Shown: positions 32,976-44,601 of the stretch, piece by piece
Layout of the letters: every line of letters begins with the position of its first letter
Numbering within the stretch: the first letter of the stretch is position 1
DNA from: Coprinellus micaceus
Taxonomy: Eukaryota; Basidiomycota; Agaricomycetes; Agaricales; Psathyrellaceae
DNA: 64,000 bases
Reading direction: 5' to 3'
Assembly (NCBI GenBank): GCA_951394405.1
Contig: OX596341.1
Coordinates: forward strand, 3,126,650-3,190,649
Notes under the pieces: generated by a model
Told to the model about the DNA's origin: nothing
Seen by the model: the letters and a program-made list of their open reading frames with translations, nothing else
The model's database searches: none
Program-made: the position numbers and the translations under genes

Positions 32976-33975
32976 GACGCGTTAGACGCTCAGTGGGAGT
33001 CGTAAACTCGCGTGGTTTTGGGATATTTTGTCACCTCATATACCTTCCTTTTGTCATTAATTCCATCTATATACCTCGATACATTTCTCTTCAGTGTCAC
33101 TCTAACGACGGTTACCTACATCGTCGATGCCTACTAGTGACCCTCATCGACAGTAGGTCTCTCTTCCTCCTCGTTCTCATGATCCTGATCCCTTGAGATC
33201 ACCCCACCGCACAACGAACTCACATATATCAAGACCTACTCCCTATTCAGGCCCGAGGAAGGGACGGCCGCGGCCATTTCTGTCGATGCAAGGCCAGTGT
33301 CGACGGCACTGGGGAGCGATCGAATTGCTTGGTGCCTCCTCGACCTTCAGCTGAAAGGATAATGCCGTACCATCTATAGTCAGGTATGGCACCGTACGTC
33401 AGTCTCAGATATTCTCAATGCGTCTACGACTGTGAAATAAAACAGTCGAAAGAGACACAAACCCCAAACACGTCGAGTCCGTCGTAGACCATCCATGTTC
33501 ATCGAACGCGTTCGCCCTGATCTCACTGTGTTCCCTGGGAACGTCAACAGCGGGATATTACCACGTACAGCACGTCACCGAAGTCTCATGGTCTCACCAG
33601 TGTCCTACCACTTCACCACGAGGCTTTCTCCCGATACCCCTGAGGTTCCGTTGTGACTACGAAACGGTGCAACAATTTACACTTGGGATACGACGATACT
33701 CCAGGAGACTGCAGAGGGATGGCCAGTTACTAATGTACAACGAGACTGATACGCGTAGTGCGAGACACGAGTCAGAGACACGACGGATAAAGGGGAGACA
33801 ATAGTTTAAGACCTTGTCTAAGAAAGCATGGGGCAGGGAAAGCGAATAAGGGCGCATGGGAGATGAAAGGGTACGCCATATGTACACAGGTCAAGGATAT
33901 CGACGCATAGAGAAAACAGAAGGTTTTTTTTGAAGCATAAAATTCTCCGTGAGGAGGCCGATGGGCCTTCAGCGT
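32976..33975. other. Intergenic
   Basis: 3' flank of paralog A, then no supported gene. A tRNA-like 5' half on the minus strand near 33597-33637 lacks a B box and is not called. Confidence 0.4.
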
Positions 33976-34512
33976 TCACGCCGGGTAATCGAGGCTGGTG
34001 TCGTCGACGTTGTACCTGAGAACAAGGCGTTGGAGTCTGGACTGGCTTTCTTCGTCGAATATGGCCGACACCTCCTGGAGTGACGAACGGAGGTCGGTGT
34101 GCACCACCAACGACTTCAGACGACGCAAGGCCATCTCAGTGGTGAGGAGCTTCAACACCGAGTGGAGGAGGATGTCCTCGGGCACCCCGATACCTGACTG
34201 GCTGGTCCGTGTGCTGACGATTTTGACAGCGAGTGGTTGGTTCCCCGTCGAGTCGAGGACGGCGTAAAGACGAGGGAGAATGCGAGACAGGGCCGCCTTT
34301 CGGAGGTTGATGTTGATAGTCGCCCAGCCAGACGAGTCGCTCAGCGCGAAGCGGGAGAGGTACGTCGTGGACATGGTGGTGCGTGGTTGAGAGCGTTGAT
34401 GGCAGAATTCCCTGTGAACCATCTGATCAGAGTGATCCAGTATGACTTCGATGTACATTGCGTACTGAGGAGAGTCTAGCGCCCAGGCAAGGGGAACGGT
34501 AAGGATAAGCAA
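33976..34512 (-). CDS. Hypothetical protein, possibly a truncated relic
   Basis: 178 codons in one open frame. The second half (from the Met of MSTTYLSRFALSDSSGW) has the mixed Leu-rich, charged composition of the C-terminal part of basidiomycete F-box/LRR proteins (EMALRRLKSLVVHTDLRSSL, SRLQRLVLRYN), but I see no F-box and no repeat register. A T-rich tract lies downstream. It could be a real small protein or a remnant. Confidence 0.35.
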   Translation of the reverse strand: MLILTVPLAWALDSPQYAMYIEVILDHSDQMVHREFCHQRSQPRTTMSTTYLSRFALSDSSGWATININLRKAALSRILPRLYAVLDSTGNQPLAVKIVSTRTSQSGIGVPEDILLHSVLKLLTTEMALRRLKSLVVHTDLRSSLQEVSAIFDEESQSRLQRLVLRYNVDDTSLDYPA

Positions 34513-37187
34513 CGAGAAAACACGCTGGAGGATGCTGATGGGGGAGGACGTCGCAGTCCGTAGTCAGGCAGGTTGGGGAAGAAAGGAAAGGTTGATACAC
34601 TCATTTGACCCCATTCATCGCCTACGCATCCCCCTTCAAATTCCCACACCCTTCACACGGGCCTCGTTCCTGGCTCTTCACAGCCTCAAGTTTTCCATTT
34701 CCGTACTCCGAGGCGTACAGGGGAGATGGGGCTTGGTACGGGTAGGACTCTCCCTAACCCGCCTGGAGCGCTCAGGGAGCTATGGAATATTTTTTTGTCT
34801 GAGCGCCTATCACAAGATGAGGTGATTTGTTCTTTGAATCTTCCGGGATCATCAGTGATATGTTTTATTTCACAGATTCGAGCTGCTGCCTGCAGGCGCT
34901 TGGGGCTTTTACCCGGAGTCCGATAAGCTCTTATCATATCGTCATTGCACCCCGTGAGGGGTCCTCGTGCCACAGGTAGTGATCAACCCAGCCCCCTTGG
35001 TGCCTGCCTTCCTTCAGGAGCAGGGTTCGCCGTTTTGAGACGTCACATCCCTCCGGATTGGCGCCCCAATTGCTCGATTGGTGCACGAACGTCGAAAATT
35101 AGGCATCTCCTCGACTGATCATGGCCGTTTTAATACGCCAACATCCGGGAGATACATCTGTCATATACGATCTGGGTATGCATGAGGTCCCAAGGCGCAG
35201 TGGTTCCCTCTTTGAACTCAGCTCACTCGACGGGGACCACTTTAGTTTCCGATCTGAGACGAAGGGCTCGATGCATCTGAACTCGAGATCGAAGCCTACA
35301 TAGTCAGGAGACCGTAAAAACCGGCGTTTGGGATGGAGGTGCTGCGTTTCTGGCAATTGAGTCGGAGCCCTTTATTGGATTAAGATAGGTTGAGTGCGTG
35401 ATGCAGAGCAGCGCGAATAGACAGAGAATTCGACCCAGGGGCTATAACTCGTACTCCTGCACCTCTGTAGCCTCAAGGTTTACCCCGTGTTTCCTCACCT
35501 CCAGTACTCGACTGCTGTCTAGCCCGTTTCACTCGGCCACAGAGTATCCTATGATACGATCCTTTCTTCGGTCCCACTTCCAGCCCTCCGCCGAACCTCA
35601 CTAGATTGTCAAATGGCGTGATTGGCGCCCCATTGGCAATAGTCCCAAATATCATTCTTTTTGGACTACGTGCTTTTCCTCTCGTCCAATAGCAAAGTTA
35701 GCTCAAGGGGAGATGGAGAGGAAACGGGGGCCGGGGATCATCCGGCCAATTCGCTCCTGGTCTGTGCGCCTCAAAGTTCAAACATCCTGTCATCGCTCCC
35801 AATTCAATTGCTCGTCGTTGCTTTCGAACTCTCGTCTTCCTTCCGCTCAACCATCGACATATTTACCCTGCCCATGCTCAATCGACCATAGACGTTCCTT
35901 GAGCGTCAATTTCGCACCCTCTGAGCAAGCTTTCGGGGCCTCCCGTGAGGTGACGCATCGACGCCCGACCCCTCAACGCCCCCCGGGCGGCCACGTAGTC
36001 GACAGCCACGCTTCTTTCTCAGCGCTATAAAGCGCGACAACAGCCCAGAGAGGGATGTATCGGGTTCTCAATGGGCTTCTGACGTCCTTCAAGAATACCA
36101 ACTTCACTAGTCACTGCAGCTATCCTGCGGACTGAACCTCATCTTCACCTCCCTCCTCCCTTAGTCGCTTGCGTCTCCTCTCGCACATTGGGATGGAGAG
36201 ACGGGTGTGGTGGGATTGATTGTAGAGGCACCTCTACCACCATCGATAGCCTATGCTGTTCCTTCTTCTGTGTCCTAGGGCGTCAGGGCAAGCGACGCCG
36301 TGGTCGCCAATGCAGTCTACCATATCTAATGGTACGCATCCCTATCCCGACAGATTTTTCGCATTCTAACCCAACGACATCTCTCTCGCTTCCTCATATC
36401 GCCATTCATCTCCGCCTACTATAAATATCCGCCTCGTTCTCCTGGGCGCACTCGCCGCTGCAGTACCCAGCTTCTCTCGGAAGCGGGATCATCCAGAGTT
36501 TATCCTCAGTGGACGGGCATTTTAGGTCTTTGGAAGGCGCGGTCGCGTCAGAGGGGCGACGGCGGTCGGGGCCCGTGGGTAGAGCTTGTGATTTTCTCTT
36601 AACGATGAAGCTGATAGTCACTTATTAGTGGCGCGAAGGCTGGAATCAGGCCCAGACGTCGTTACAACATCCACGATGATGGATCGGATACCATCCAGTC
36701 TATCTCGTCCAACCCACCTCCCGAATCCGAGATTGTGGACACACTCGAGGACTGGCCACCTACAATCGTCGTGCCCTTCTTGTCCGCTTCACCTATCCAT
36801 CTCGTAACACCGAACAATATTTCAAATTCCCGGTGCTGTGTGTACCCGAGAATCCCGCCCTGTGTGTCCCGCCTCAGTGCTCGTGCTCACGGTCAGCCCC
36901 CATACGGGGAGCTACCCTTGTACTCTTCGCGCTTTGGCTTATCCCTCACTCCCAGCCCCGCCTCGAGTCTCGTCATCGCCGTTGTTCCTGTTGGGGAGAA
37001 CGCGTAATCCACGACAATTCAAGTCGTTTTCGGATGTCTCTTTGTGCGACGGCCATGAGCGACAATCCCACTGAGTATCGCTATGCCTGGCCGTGCTGGG
37101 CATAAATTGGTACGGCCTCGTTTGTTCGGCCACGCAGCTCAGCCTTCATCCGCTCCAACCGACTGAACCACTCTCCCCGCAACGAAA
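34513..37187. other. Long gene-poor stretch
   Basis: Only short open frames. It contains a weak copy of the dispersed stem-loop element near 35726. A CATAAAT box at 37101 precedes the next gene. Confidence 0.4.
35726..35775 (+). repeat. Weak copy of the dispersed stem-loop element
   Basis: GGGGGCCGGGGATCATCCGGCC forms a GGCCGG/CCGGCC stem and is followed by TGGTCTGTGCGCCTCA, matching the copy at 49595 over that second block. Confidence 0.35.
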
Positions 37188-37409
37188 ATGCAGTTCTCCC
37201 CACCCTTCGTCTCCCTCATTGCCCTTTGCTGTGAGTCTTCGGTACCTCTTGCAACATTGAGCTCTCACTCACTCAACGTTCTTCCATCCTCTTTCTTCTC
37301 AGTGGTCACCTTGGTCGCTTCATCACCCGTCCCCGCGCCCGTAACACACTTCTCTCCGGAACCCACGCTTGACGCTCGACGATGTGGACCACAAAAGATG
37401 TGTATATGA
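37188..37409 (+). CDS. Putative 49-aa small secreted peptide
   Basis: Two exons, 37188-37230 and 37303-37409 (TGA), with a clean GTGAGT donor and a CTCAG acceptor. The N-terminus MQFSPPFVSLIALCLVTLVA is a good signal peptide, leaving a mature peptide of about 27 residues ending ARRCGPQKMCI with two cysteines. A dibasic Arg-Arg site precedes the Cys segment. Very short, so the call rests on signal peptide plus intron. A GTAAGA at the stop could indicate an alternative longer transcript in another frame. No family recognised. Confidence 0.4.
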   Translation: MQFSPPFVSLIALCCESSVPLATLSSHSLNVLPSSFFSVVTLVASSPVPAPVTHFSPEPTLDARRCGPQKMCI

Positions 37410-37948
37410 GGTAAGAGTATTTCAACGGGATCATGCTTTTCCTTGTTCTCAGTTGAAAATTCCTGAACGTTTGCCACAGGGATATCAGCGCGTCCACAAG
37501 TATCTAGCACTCAATCGTCGCTACGCCCCATTGTGGCCCGTCTCCGACCAAACCCTTCGACTATCCAAACTCTGACTCGCCACCAGCCCCTCACACAGAA
37601 TGAATGTCTTCGTGGGCCGTAGCCAGCCCCGCATTCCACGTTGTACCAGCTCCTTCGCCGTTCCGCTGGCCTGGTTTCGAACACTCTCCGTGTAGCTTTA
37701 CTTCGTTTCTCACATGTATAACTCTCTACCCCGCTCTACCCTTCCCTCACTCACTATCGTTCGTGTAGTTCATCCCGTATATCATCCTCATTATCGCTTG
37801 TATCATAATTCTAATCGCATTCTGGCACGGCACAGGAGAAGAGCCGGAACCTAACTAGTACTATAGTACTCGCCACGCGTGCAGACCCGGGGAAGTTGAC
37901 TAGCGACATCGCAAACCTGCACCCAGGTCTCGGGGGAAGAAGCGTCGC
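37410..37948. other. Convergent intergenic spacer
   Basis: 3' flanks of the 37188 gene (plus) and the 37949 gene (minus). Nothing else seen. Confidence 0.4.
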
Positions 37949-38464
37949 TCAACAGACGACGTTGTTTATGGCCCAACTCTCAACACCGACTTGGCCCGCT
38001 CCTGCGAACGACCTCCCCGTCCAAGCGCGCATGACATCACGCGTCTGGTCTGCCGTGAGAGGTGGCGAGCCGAGGCTTTTGGTAACGGTGTAGGGACCCT
38101 CTCCAGAGCCAGTGAAGGAGGTGGTGCCGGTCTATCGAAAGGGGAGGGTTAAAACGTTGGGTTGACGAATGGGAGGAGCACGCACGATGACACCAGAGCC
38201 CGGGGGGATGTCGTTTTGGAATTCATTATTGAAGACTGCCGTGTAAGTTAGTACATGTCCTCTAGCCAAATTGCAAGTGTACGGGATGCGCGTACTGAGA
38301 ATAAATTCTTCAAGGAGAGCGCTCTCGGGGTTGGGGAGGTTCGAGGGCGTAGTGGTGATGGTACAGAACGCGATTTGGTCACTCTGACGCCCTTCGAGGT
38401 TGATAGCTGCACCGTTGACGATGGAAGCGAAGGCGGCTGCGAGGGTGATGTACTTGAAGAGCAT
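37949..38464 (-). CDS. Small secreted protein, paralog of 40118-40629
   Basis: Three exons on the minus strand: 38296-38464, 38186-38235, 37949-38131 (TGA), 133 residues with a complete frame. The signal peptide MLFKYITLAAAFASIVNGA is followed by INLEGRQSDQIAFCTITTTPSN, then FNNEFQNDIPPGSGVI, TSFTG, and a conserved C-terminus LTADQTRDVMRAW...GAGQV...NNVVC. Cysteines near both ends are shared with the paralog. No domain I can name. Intron positions and phases match the paralog exactly. Reading only the longest open frame would miss exon 3 and wrongly suggest truncation. A TATAAAA box lies 107 bp upstream. Confidence 0.8.
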
Positions 38465-38570
38465 TGTGATTGAGAGTGAGAATGAGGCGGGTTTGATTTG
38501 GTCTGAGTTGTAGTAGATTAGTGAGTTGGTATCCGGTTGTTTGTGCTCAACGCCTTTGAAGCTTCTGGGC

Positions 38571-38577
38571 TTTTATA
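38571..38577 (-). promoter_or_regulatory. TATA box of gene 37949-38464
   Basis: TATAAAA on the minus strand, 107 bp before the ATG. Confidence 0.55.
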
Positions 38578-39997
38578 CTCCTTCCTCTGGTCACAGTACT
38601 ATTATGAGGGTCTGGAAGCAGGCCGCGCTAAAGGTGAAGGTCTCCAGGTTCCCCACCCAAAGTCGACGAAACACATCTCTCAGAACGAATTACCTACTGT
38701 AGCTCTCTATTCAAGTTACCAATGTCTCATCTCCACTTCCGCTGGTAATACCCGGCGCATAAATTCACGAATGCACAAGATCTCTATGGAGACGTTCAGT
38801 CCGTCGGATAGCGTACAACCGATATACTGTATGGGTGTAGCTTCAGAAAGCGAGGGCATACCCAACGAGTTGAGGTCAATTCGCATAATTGGGGCAGTTC
38901 CAGTGCTCCGAATGTTTCGGCGTTTTGGCAGCGAGGGTCGGCTTGAATGACTGTGTTTCATAGGTTTCATTCTACGGCCTCCAGTCGTCATGGGCTCGAG
39001 GAATCAATTGGTTCAGCGGGAATGGGTAGGCCGTCGAAGTGCGATGCGGTCTCAAACTCTCTTCGCGATGGACGGCGAGGATGCAACGCACACTGCCCTC
39101 ACCATTCTTTGATCGCTTCTGGGCGTCTGAATTCGGAGAAGAGCGTAGGTTAGCGACGTCTGGGACATTGTATCACACCCTCTATCCATTTTGTCGAGGA
39201 TACCTACATCGTTACTTGCTCGTTACATGCAACCCAAATGGGCGAGGTGCGGCGATAACACGTACGGGAGAGTCGGTGAGATCGCTATGGTGGCCTGCGC
39301 GTAACCGCGCGCCAAAACGTGGAGACCCCACGTTTCCATATATACTGAACTTCTAATAGGGACTGAAACGAAAGTAACGGGAGTTGTCCTTGGTCTGTCG
39401 TATTTCCTCCGGAGGCGCTAAGGTCTAGCCGGCTCTCGGTACTTTGTCACTGGGATGGGGACTCACGTACAGCTCTCTCTAGTGCTCTGGCGTTCACAAC
39501 AGCCACTGGGCAATGGCCGTTGTCTGTATAGTAGGCTGTATCCTCGATACGGATTTGGGGCTTGGTGTACGAAGAGCAGGAAAGTACAAGATCGTGTACA
39601 ATTGCCGGATGTGTGATTGTAAACGAGCTTCCCTGCTCTCATTTCCTCGACCTCCCCTGGTTGGTTCTTAGCTCGGTGAGATACGCTACACGCCTTAGGT
39701 TACAGTGCATTTCCTGGATTCTTATTACTGTAATATAGGAAGAGGCGGGGCGTTTCTCCGCGTACTTGTCGAGGACTACAAGTAGCCATAGCGATCCCCC
39801 GCATTTCCTGATAAGCGCCGTCTCTATTGCCACCGCCCTTGGCGATGAAACGAAATGTTGCCCATCCACATATCCAAATATAGACGAGTGGGAGGGAGAA
39901 CCTCTCCTGTATGCGTTTCATGATGTACTGTACTGAGAGCCTCGTCGAGTTCAGGTCGAACTCTACATAGGTATGGAATTAGGGTGATGGGCAAATG
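38578..39997. other. Shared upstream region of two divergent paralogs
   Basis: No gene supported. It separates two diverging members of the same small secreted family. Confidence 0.4.
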
Positions 39998-40004
39998 TAT
40001 AAAG
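39998..40004 (+). promoter_or_regulatory. TATA box of gene 40118-40629
   Basis: TATAAAG, 114 bp before the ATG. Confidence 0.6.
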
Positions 40005-40117
40005 GGAGGGCCTTCTCGACGATGTTCAGCACAATCAACTTCATCCAGACTTACCTTACCAATTCACCGCACTTACAAGCAACATCACTACCACTTTCAA
40101 CCTCAATCCCAGTCGCA

Positions 40118-40629
40118 ATGCTCTTCAAGTTCATCACCCTCGCAGCTGCCTTGGCATCCGTCGTGAACGGTGCCGCCGTCAACCTCGAAGCTCGCCAGGC
40201 CGACCAACTCGCTACCTGCGTTATCAATACGACGCCTTCGAACACTCCCAGCGGGGGCGATCCTAATGAGGAGTTCATCCTCAGTTAGTTCCCTTCTCAA
40301 GGGATACTCGATTAGTTCTAACTCACCTTTACCCAGTTTTCAACCGCAAGTTCAGCGACGACATCCGCGGCGGCGCCATCATCGTACGTCCCCCTTCTCT
40401 CCATCCATTCGTTTCAACCTTCTCATCACTTGGCACTTGACAGACGGGCTCCACCTCCTTCACCGGACCCGACGCCGCCGGTGCCTTCACCGTCGTCAAG
40501 AGCATCGGAGCTCTTGCTTTGACTGCGGACCAGACTCGCGATGTTCTGCGCAGTTGGGCGGGGCAGACCTTGGCCGGAGCTGGTCAGGTTAATGTGATTA
40601 GCTGGTTCATCAATAGTGTCGCTTGTTAA
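40118..40629 (+). CDS. Small secreted protein, paralog of 37949-38464
   Basis: Three exons: 40118-40283, 40337-40383, 40444-40629 (TAA), 132 residues. The signal peptide MLFKFITLAAALASVVNGA is followed by VNLEARQADQLATCVINTTPSN. Then come FNRKFSDDIRGGAII, TSFTG and the C-terminal ADQTRDVLRSW...GAGQVNVI...NSVAC. By eye roughly half the residues match the divergent paralog. LEARQ near the signal cleavage site resembles a Kex2-like processing context. Function unknown; probably extracellular and monomeric in size. Confidence 0.82.
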
Positions 40630-42267
40630 GTGCGATTTGGATGTGTGTAGGCTAGAGGATGGATAGCTAGTTAGTTCGTTGTGTCATGCTCGAGAATCTC
40701 GGCGTTCGCTTTCGCAGTCACTTCGGTTGTTCGTTCATGTACTATCCGGGCATAGTCTTTAGGGTGATAGGCGTTTAATCAAGTCCTACTTTCGCTGGTT
40801 GCGTACTAGGCCTCGATACTTGCGCCGTGATGAAAGCATAGCGGCATCCAAGCAGCGAGTAGAACACGGGAGATTTAGCAATCCAATGACCATCTCTCCC
40901 ATCGCTACTGACATGGATCTGGAGAAGTTCTCAGCATCGCGCCTTCCATTACGGCCGAATATAAGTTCCAGGAAGGAGGGAGGGAGGAGGTGTAGACGAA
41001 GACTGTGCTGAGATGGATTCTATCACAATGGGTTCGAATGTGGTTGTTTTATGTGCCTGCATCGCTTTCCTCGTGTTCTGAGTACTCTGGCCTTCTGTTG
41101 ATACCACCTGTATACCGCTTCATTTAATACACATTTACATTTAACCATGGCAATATCCTCAGCGCCATTCAGAAGGCCTTGGTCACTGAACTTGGGACAG
41201 GGATAGGGGCGTGCGACTGCGGCCGGGAAATGCCGAAGCGGCTTCAAACGGTCTGTGCGCTTGATGCACCTCTTGCTTCCCGACCACTATCATCCATGAT
41301 CCTCGCCGAATTTTGGTTCTACAGGAGCTTGCGGCCTCAGCTCAGGTTCCGTCTCCCGGTGGTCAACCTGCCCATCTGCACTCACAAACTCGGTTCTCCA
41401 CCAGACCGACCTTGGGCTGGCACGCCTATGCTGTAGACCGGCACTGGGCGTATTTGGCGTGGATCGGGGGTTGGGGGCTCGAAGCATATTTACAGGGTCG
41501 CAGCAGCAGTCTGTTGGACTCCATTGTCGACGGAGCATCACCGTAGCTTCCAATGACTTGATTCTTCTCTGGGTCTCATCGTTTGATTCAACGTCGCTTG
41601 ATGCCTCGTTTTCAATGCCGATTCACGGTATATTCCGACATACTTCCTCAATGTCGTTATTCGCTGTATCTACTTCATGTGGTCGAGGGGATACCTCTTT
41701 CGACATCGCGTCCCGTACGTGACGCATGCAGTAGAATGTAAGCGATCTGAGGCTATTGGACTTAGAGGGTGACAGATAGCCCAGGCTGTCGGCGAGAAGC
41801 GTTTTACGACTGAAGCGCTTTTTGTCCCAACTTTATGTCAATGTACGCTCCTTCTCCTCCTCATGCATAGCTGGAAACTCACCATTTCATTGTAGAGAAT
41901 ACCTGGCACTGTGACTCGTCTCTTAGGACTTTGGGTTAGGACCCGTTTCGGGCATTTGTTCACCACTCATGCACTCCGCAGCATAACGCCTCGCGTCCAT
42001 CGATGCATTCCCGCCCGACCGTCGCTGTCGACGCAGAGTTCAGCCCAACTGGGGTTCGGGTAAGGTGGCTGGAACGCGGCTTCAAAACCGCCCGCCTACG
42101 AACTGAACATGACAGCCGCCGTGCTGTCGAATAAAAGAGGTCGCCGAGTGTCGTAGGAAAGGAGTTTGGGATCGCCTTCCATTCGCTTTCGATTCGCTCT
42201 TGGCTTTCGTCTTTCGTTATTCGTCGTTGTCGTTCTTTTAGTCCGGCTTTCATCGTTACCCAGTACC
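40630..42267. other. Intergenic
   Basis: No supported gene. The right end holds the promoter of ferritin-like paralog B; AATAAAAG near 42129 is a weak TATA candidate. Confidence 0.4.
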
Positions 42268-44122
42268 ATGCATCTCAATAACATCCTCTCAACTCTTGTC
42301 ATCCTCCTCCCTCTCCCTCTCACTCTCTCCTCACCCCTGACCGCCCGAAACGGCGACAGCTCTCTTACCCCCGAGGATACGAACGAAGCGCTCACCTCCG
42401 AAGGCGCCCTCAGCCCCGACAACACTGCCGACATCCTCGGGGAACTCGACATCTCTGGCCTGGCATTAGGTCGTGCGGGTGAAATACCGAACCCCGCTGG
42501 GGGTTACGGTGGTTATGGTGCTGGGAGGAATGCGTGGGGATATCATGGGTATTCGTATGAGAGCAATCCCTGGGCGGCTGCAGCGAGTCCTGCTGTGACT
42601 CCGGAGGTCGCGCCCAAGACAGAGTGGTGGGAGGGTGCCGCTCCTGACTCGAATGCTCAGGTCAGCGCCACCTCTGCTGCTGCTCCACCTCCGAGACCGT
42701 ACGATAGCCCAACTGTTGCAGGTACGGCCTACCTTCCTCGTTCGAATTGATTAACATCTAAGATCAACCTCTTGATCAGGAGTCTACTCTCCCGCCAAAC
42801 CGACGGGTTGGTCAGCCCCGTCGGTTGCCCCCGCCGGCTCGAGGCCCTCGCGTTCGACCTCTAGCTGGACTCCCCCGTCTAACTCCTACACTGGTACGTA
42901 CTTCTTCCGATTACGGAACGCATGGTTGAATTTGTTTAACCCCCCGATAGATATCCAACTGCTCAACCTCGCCCTCGACCTTCAACACCTCCTCCAGAGC
43001 TTTTACGCCCACCTCGCCTTCAAGTATGATGTTCAAGCGTTTATTGATGTAGGATACCCAGCTTGGGTCCGAAATCGGTTCCTCCAGATTCAGGTCTTCG
43101 CGGATGTGCACGTCGACGCCTTGGTGAGCGTGATCCTCCAAGCCGGAGGGCAGGCCGTGTCGGGTGGATGCGGGTATAACTTGTGAGTGAATCGGATGCG
43201 AATTCGGTAACGTTCGATCGGCTGAAAATGAGATGGACTCGATAGTGATGATAAGACGATCCTCGAGCTCACGGCTATGGCCGAGCTTCTGGAGACGGTC
43301 GCAGTTTCGACGTATGCGAGTATCCTCCCTCTCCTCGAGAGCAAGGTATGTTCGCCTTCGCTTCGCACTGGCGAACTGGGGCTCTTCTTTATGGTAGCCG
43401 CATGCTCAGCAGTAAACTTCGCTAGGTCTACATCAAGATTATTGGCCAGCTCATGTCTACCCACGCTCGCGAGACTGCTTGGATCAACGCCGCGGTGAGG
43501 AGTGGCAGCCCGTGGAACACCGCGTTTGAGGTACGACTTACTTCCATTCCCATATCCTCGATGTCGTACTCATATTCATGTCTGTTCATTCTCCAAATAG
43601 ACCTCCCTATCCATCGACCTTGTTCTCAGCCTCATCAGCTCTTTCGCCATTCCCGGAACATGTCCCGCCTCGAACTCCAGACTCCTCCCTCTCCCAATCT
43701 CCGCATCCGCCTCAGCGCAGCTCACCCTGCCTGGGGCCCTCACTGCTGGGCTCAGCGCCTCCGTATCTGTCTCGCTGTTTAACCCTCTCATCTCTGCATC
43801 CATCGATTTGGGCAACCTCTACGTGGCATTCATGGTCGGGGCGGACATCTACTACCAGCCTCTGCTCAACGTCGGTTGCGCTCGGAGCAGGTCGCAGTGC
43901 GCTGGAAGTGTGGTGGTTCCGTTGGAGTTGTCTGCGACGGGGTATGTGTTTGTGACGGTTGTTCAAGCACAGGTTGGGGTGGATATCGCCAGTGTGAGTA
44001 TCGATGCGCAGGTGGTTGTTGCGGGTCCGGCGCTGATTGAGTTCCGGTTTGATTCAACTGGGGCAAGCGTGCAGGTGGGAGCGGAGGTGGACGCTTCGCT
44101 GGGTCTTCAGGTCGTGGCGTAA
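42268..44122 (+). CDS. Secreted ferritin-like (Rds1-type) protein, paralog B
   Basis: Six exons: 42268-42721, 42780-42893, 42951-43182, 43246-43345, 43426-43530, 43601-44122 (TAA), 508 residues. The start is the ATG giving MHLNNILSTLVILLPLPLTL; an upstream in-frame ATG (42166) would precede a second hydrophobic stretch. The linker of about 170 residues is Gly/Tyr/Ala/Pro-rich (GGYGGYGAGRNAWGYHGYSY) and spans two exons joined by phase-1 introns. The ferritin-like domain starts DIQLLNLALDLQHLL. The positions that are Glu in paralog A are Gln (LQH) and Ala (ADVH) here, so the metal-ligand pattern looks lost. The C-terminal beta-rich half is kept (VAGPALIEFRFDSTG). Confidence 0.86.
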
Positions 44123-44601
44123 AGGGGCGGTGTTGGTTGTCGGGTGTCCTGATTTTTCCTTGGCATATCGTTTAACCGTCCGGTTTCTGGATAGAGAGGC
44201 CTTCGACCTTCTTTCTCCTCTCCTGCTGTGAATATATTGATATTGTCCTTGAACATGAATTCAACGCCTTGTTAACATGTTCTCTCCGTCACTGAAGGCC
44301 CACCATTCACTGATCACGTTACGATCGAAGTTGCCTCGGTGCGACATGTTCGCGCTCTCTGAGACCTCCACCTTCAGGGCTTTCGATGACGAAACCCTTA
44401 GCTCAAGCGCGTGAAGGGTAAGTAAAATGGTGGTGTAGATGACGGTGATTGTAGCCCAGCTGGCTCAGGACAAAATACTTGTCATGTTTCCTCCCATTCA
44501 AGCTCACTCGAGCGTACGCATGGTCGAGGTAAGTGGGCAGGAGTGACAGTGAGATATATATGCCAAGGCGGGATGGAGGATATCATGTACTAAAGGCAAG
44601 G
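44123..44601. other. Convergent intergenic spacer
   Basis: 3' flanks of paralog B (plus) and the F-box/LRR-like gene (minus). Nothing else seen. Confidence 0.4.

Noticed and set aside
33597..33637. tRNA-like 5' half with a GTGGTGAAGTGGT A-box on the minus strand
   Set aside because: No B box at the right distance and no acceptor pairing; at most a fragment.
38132..38464. Truncated, single-exon version of the 37949 small secreted gene
   Set aside because: Two good introns restore a third exon that matches the paralog to its last cysteine, so the gene is complete.
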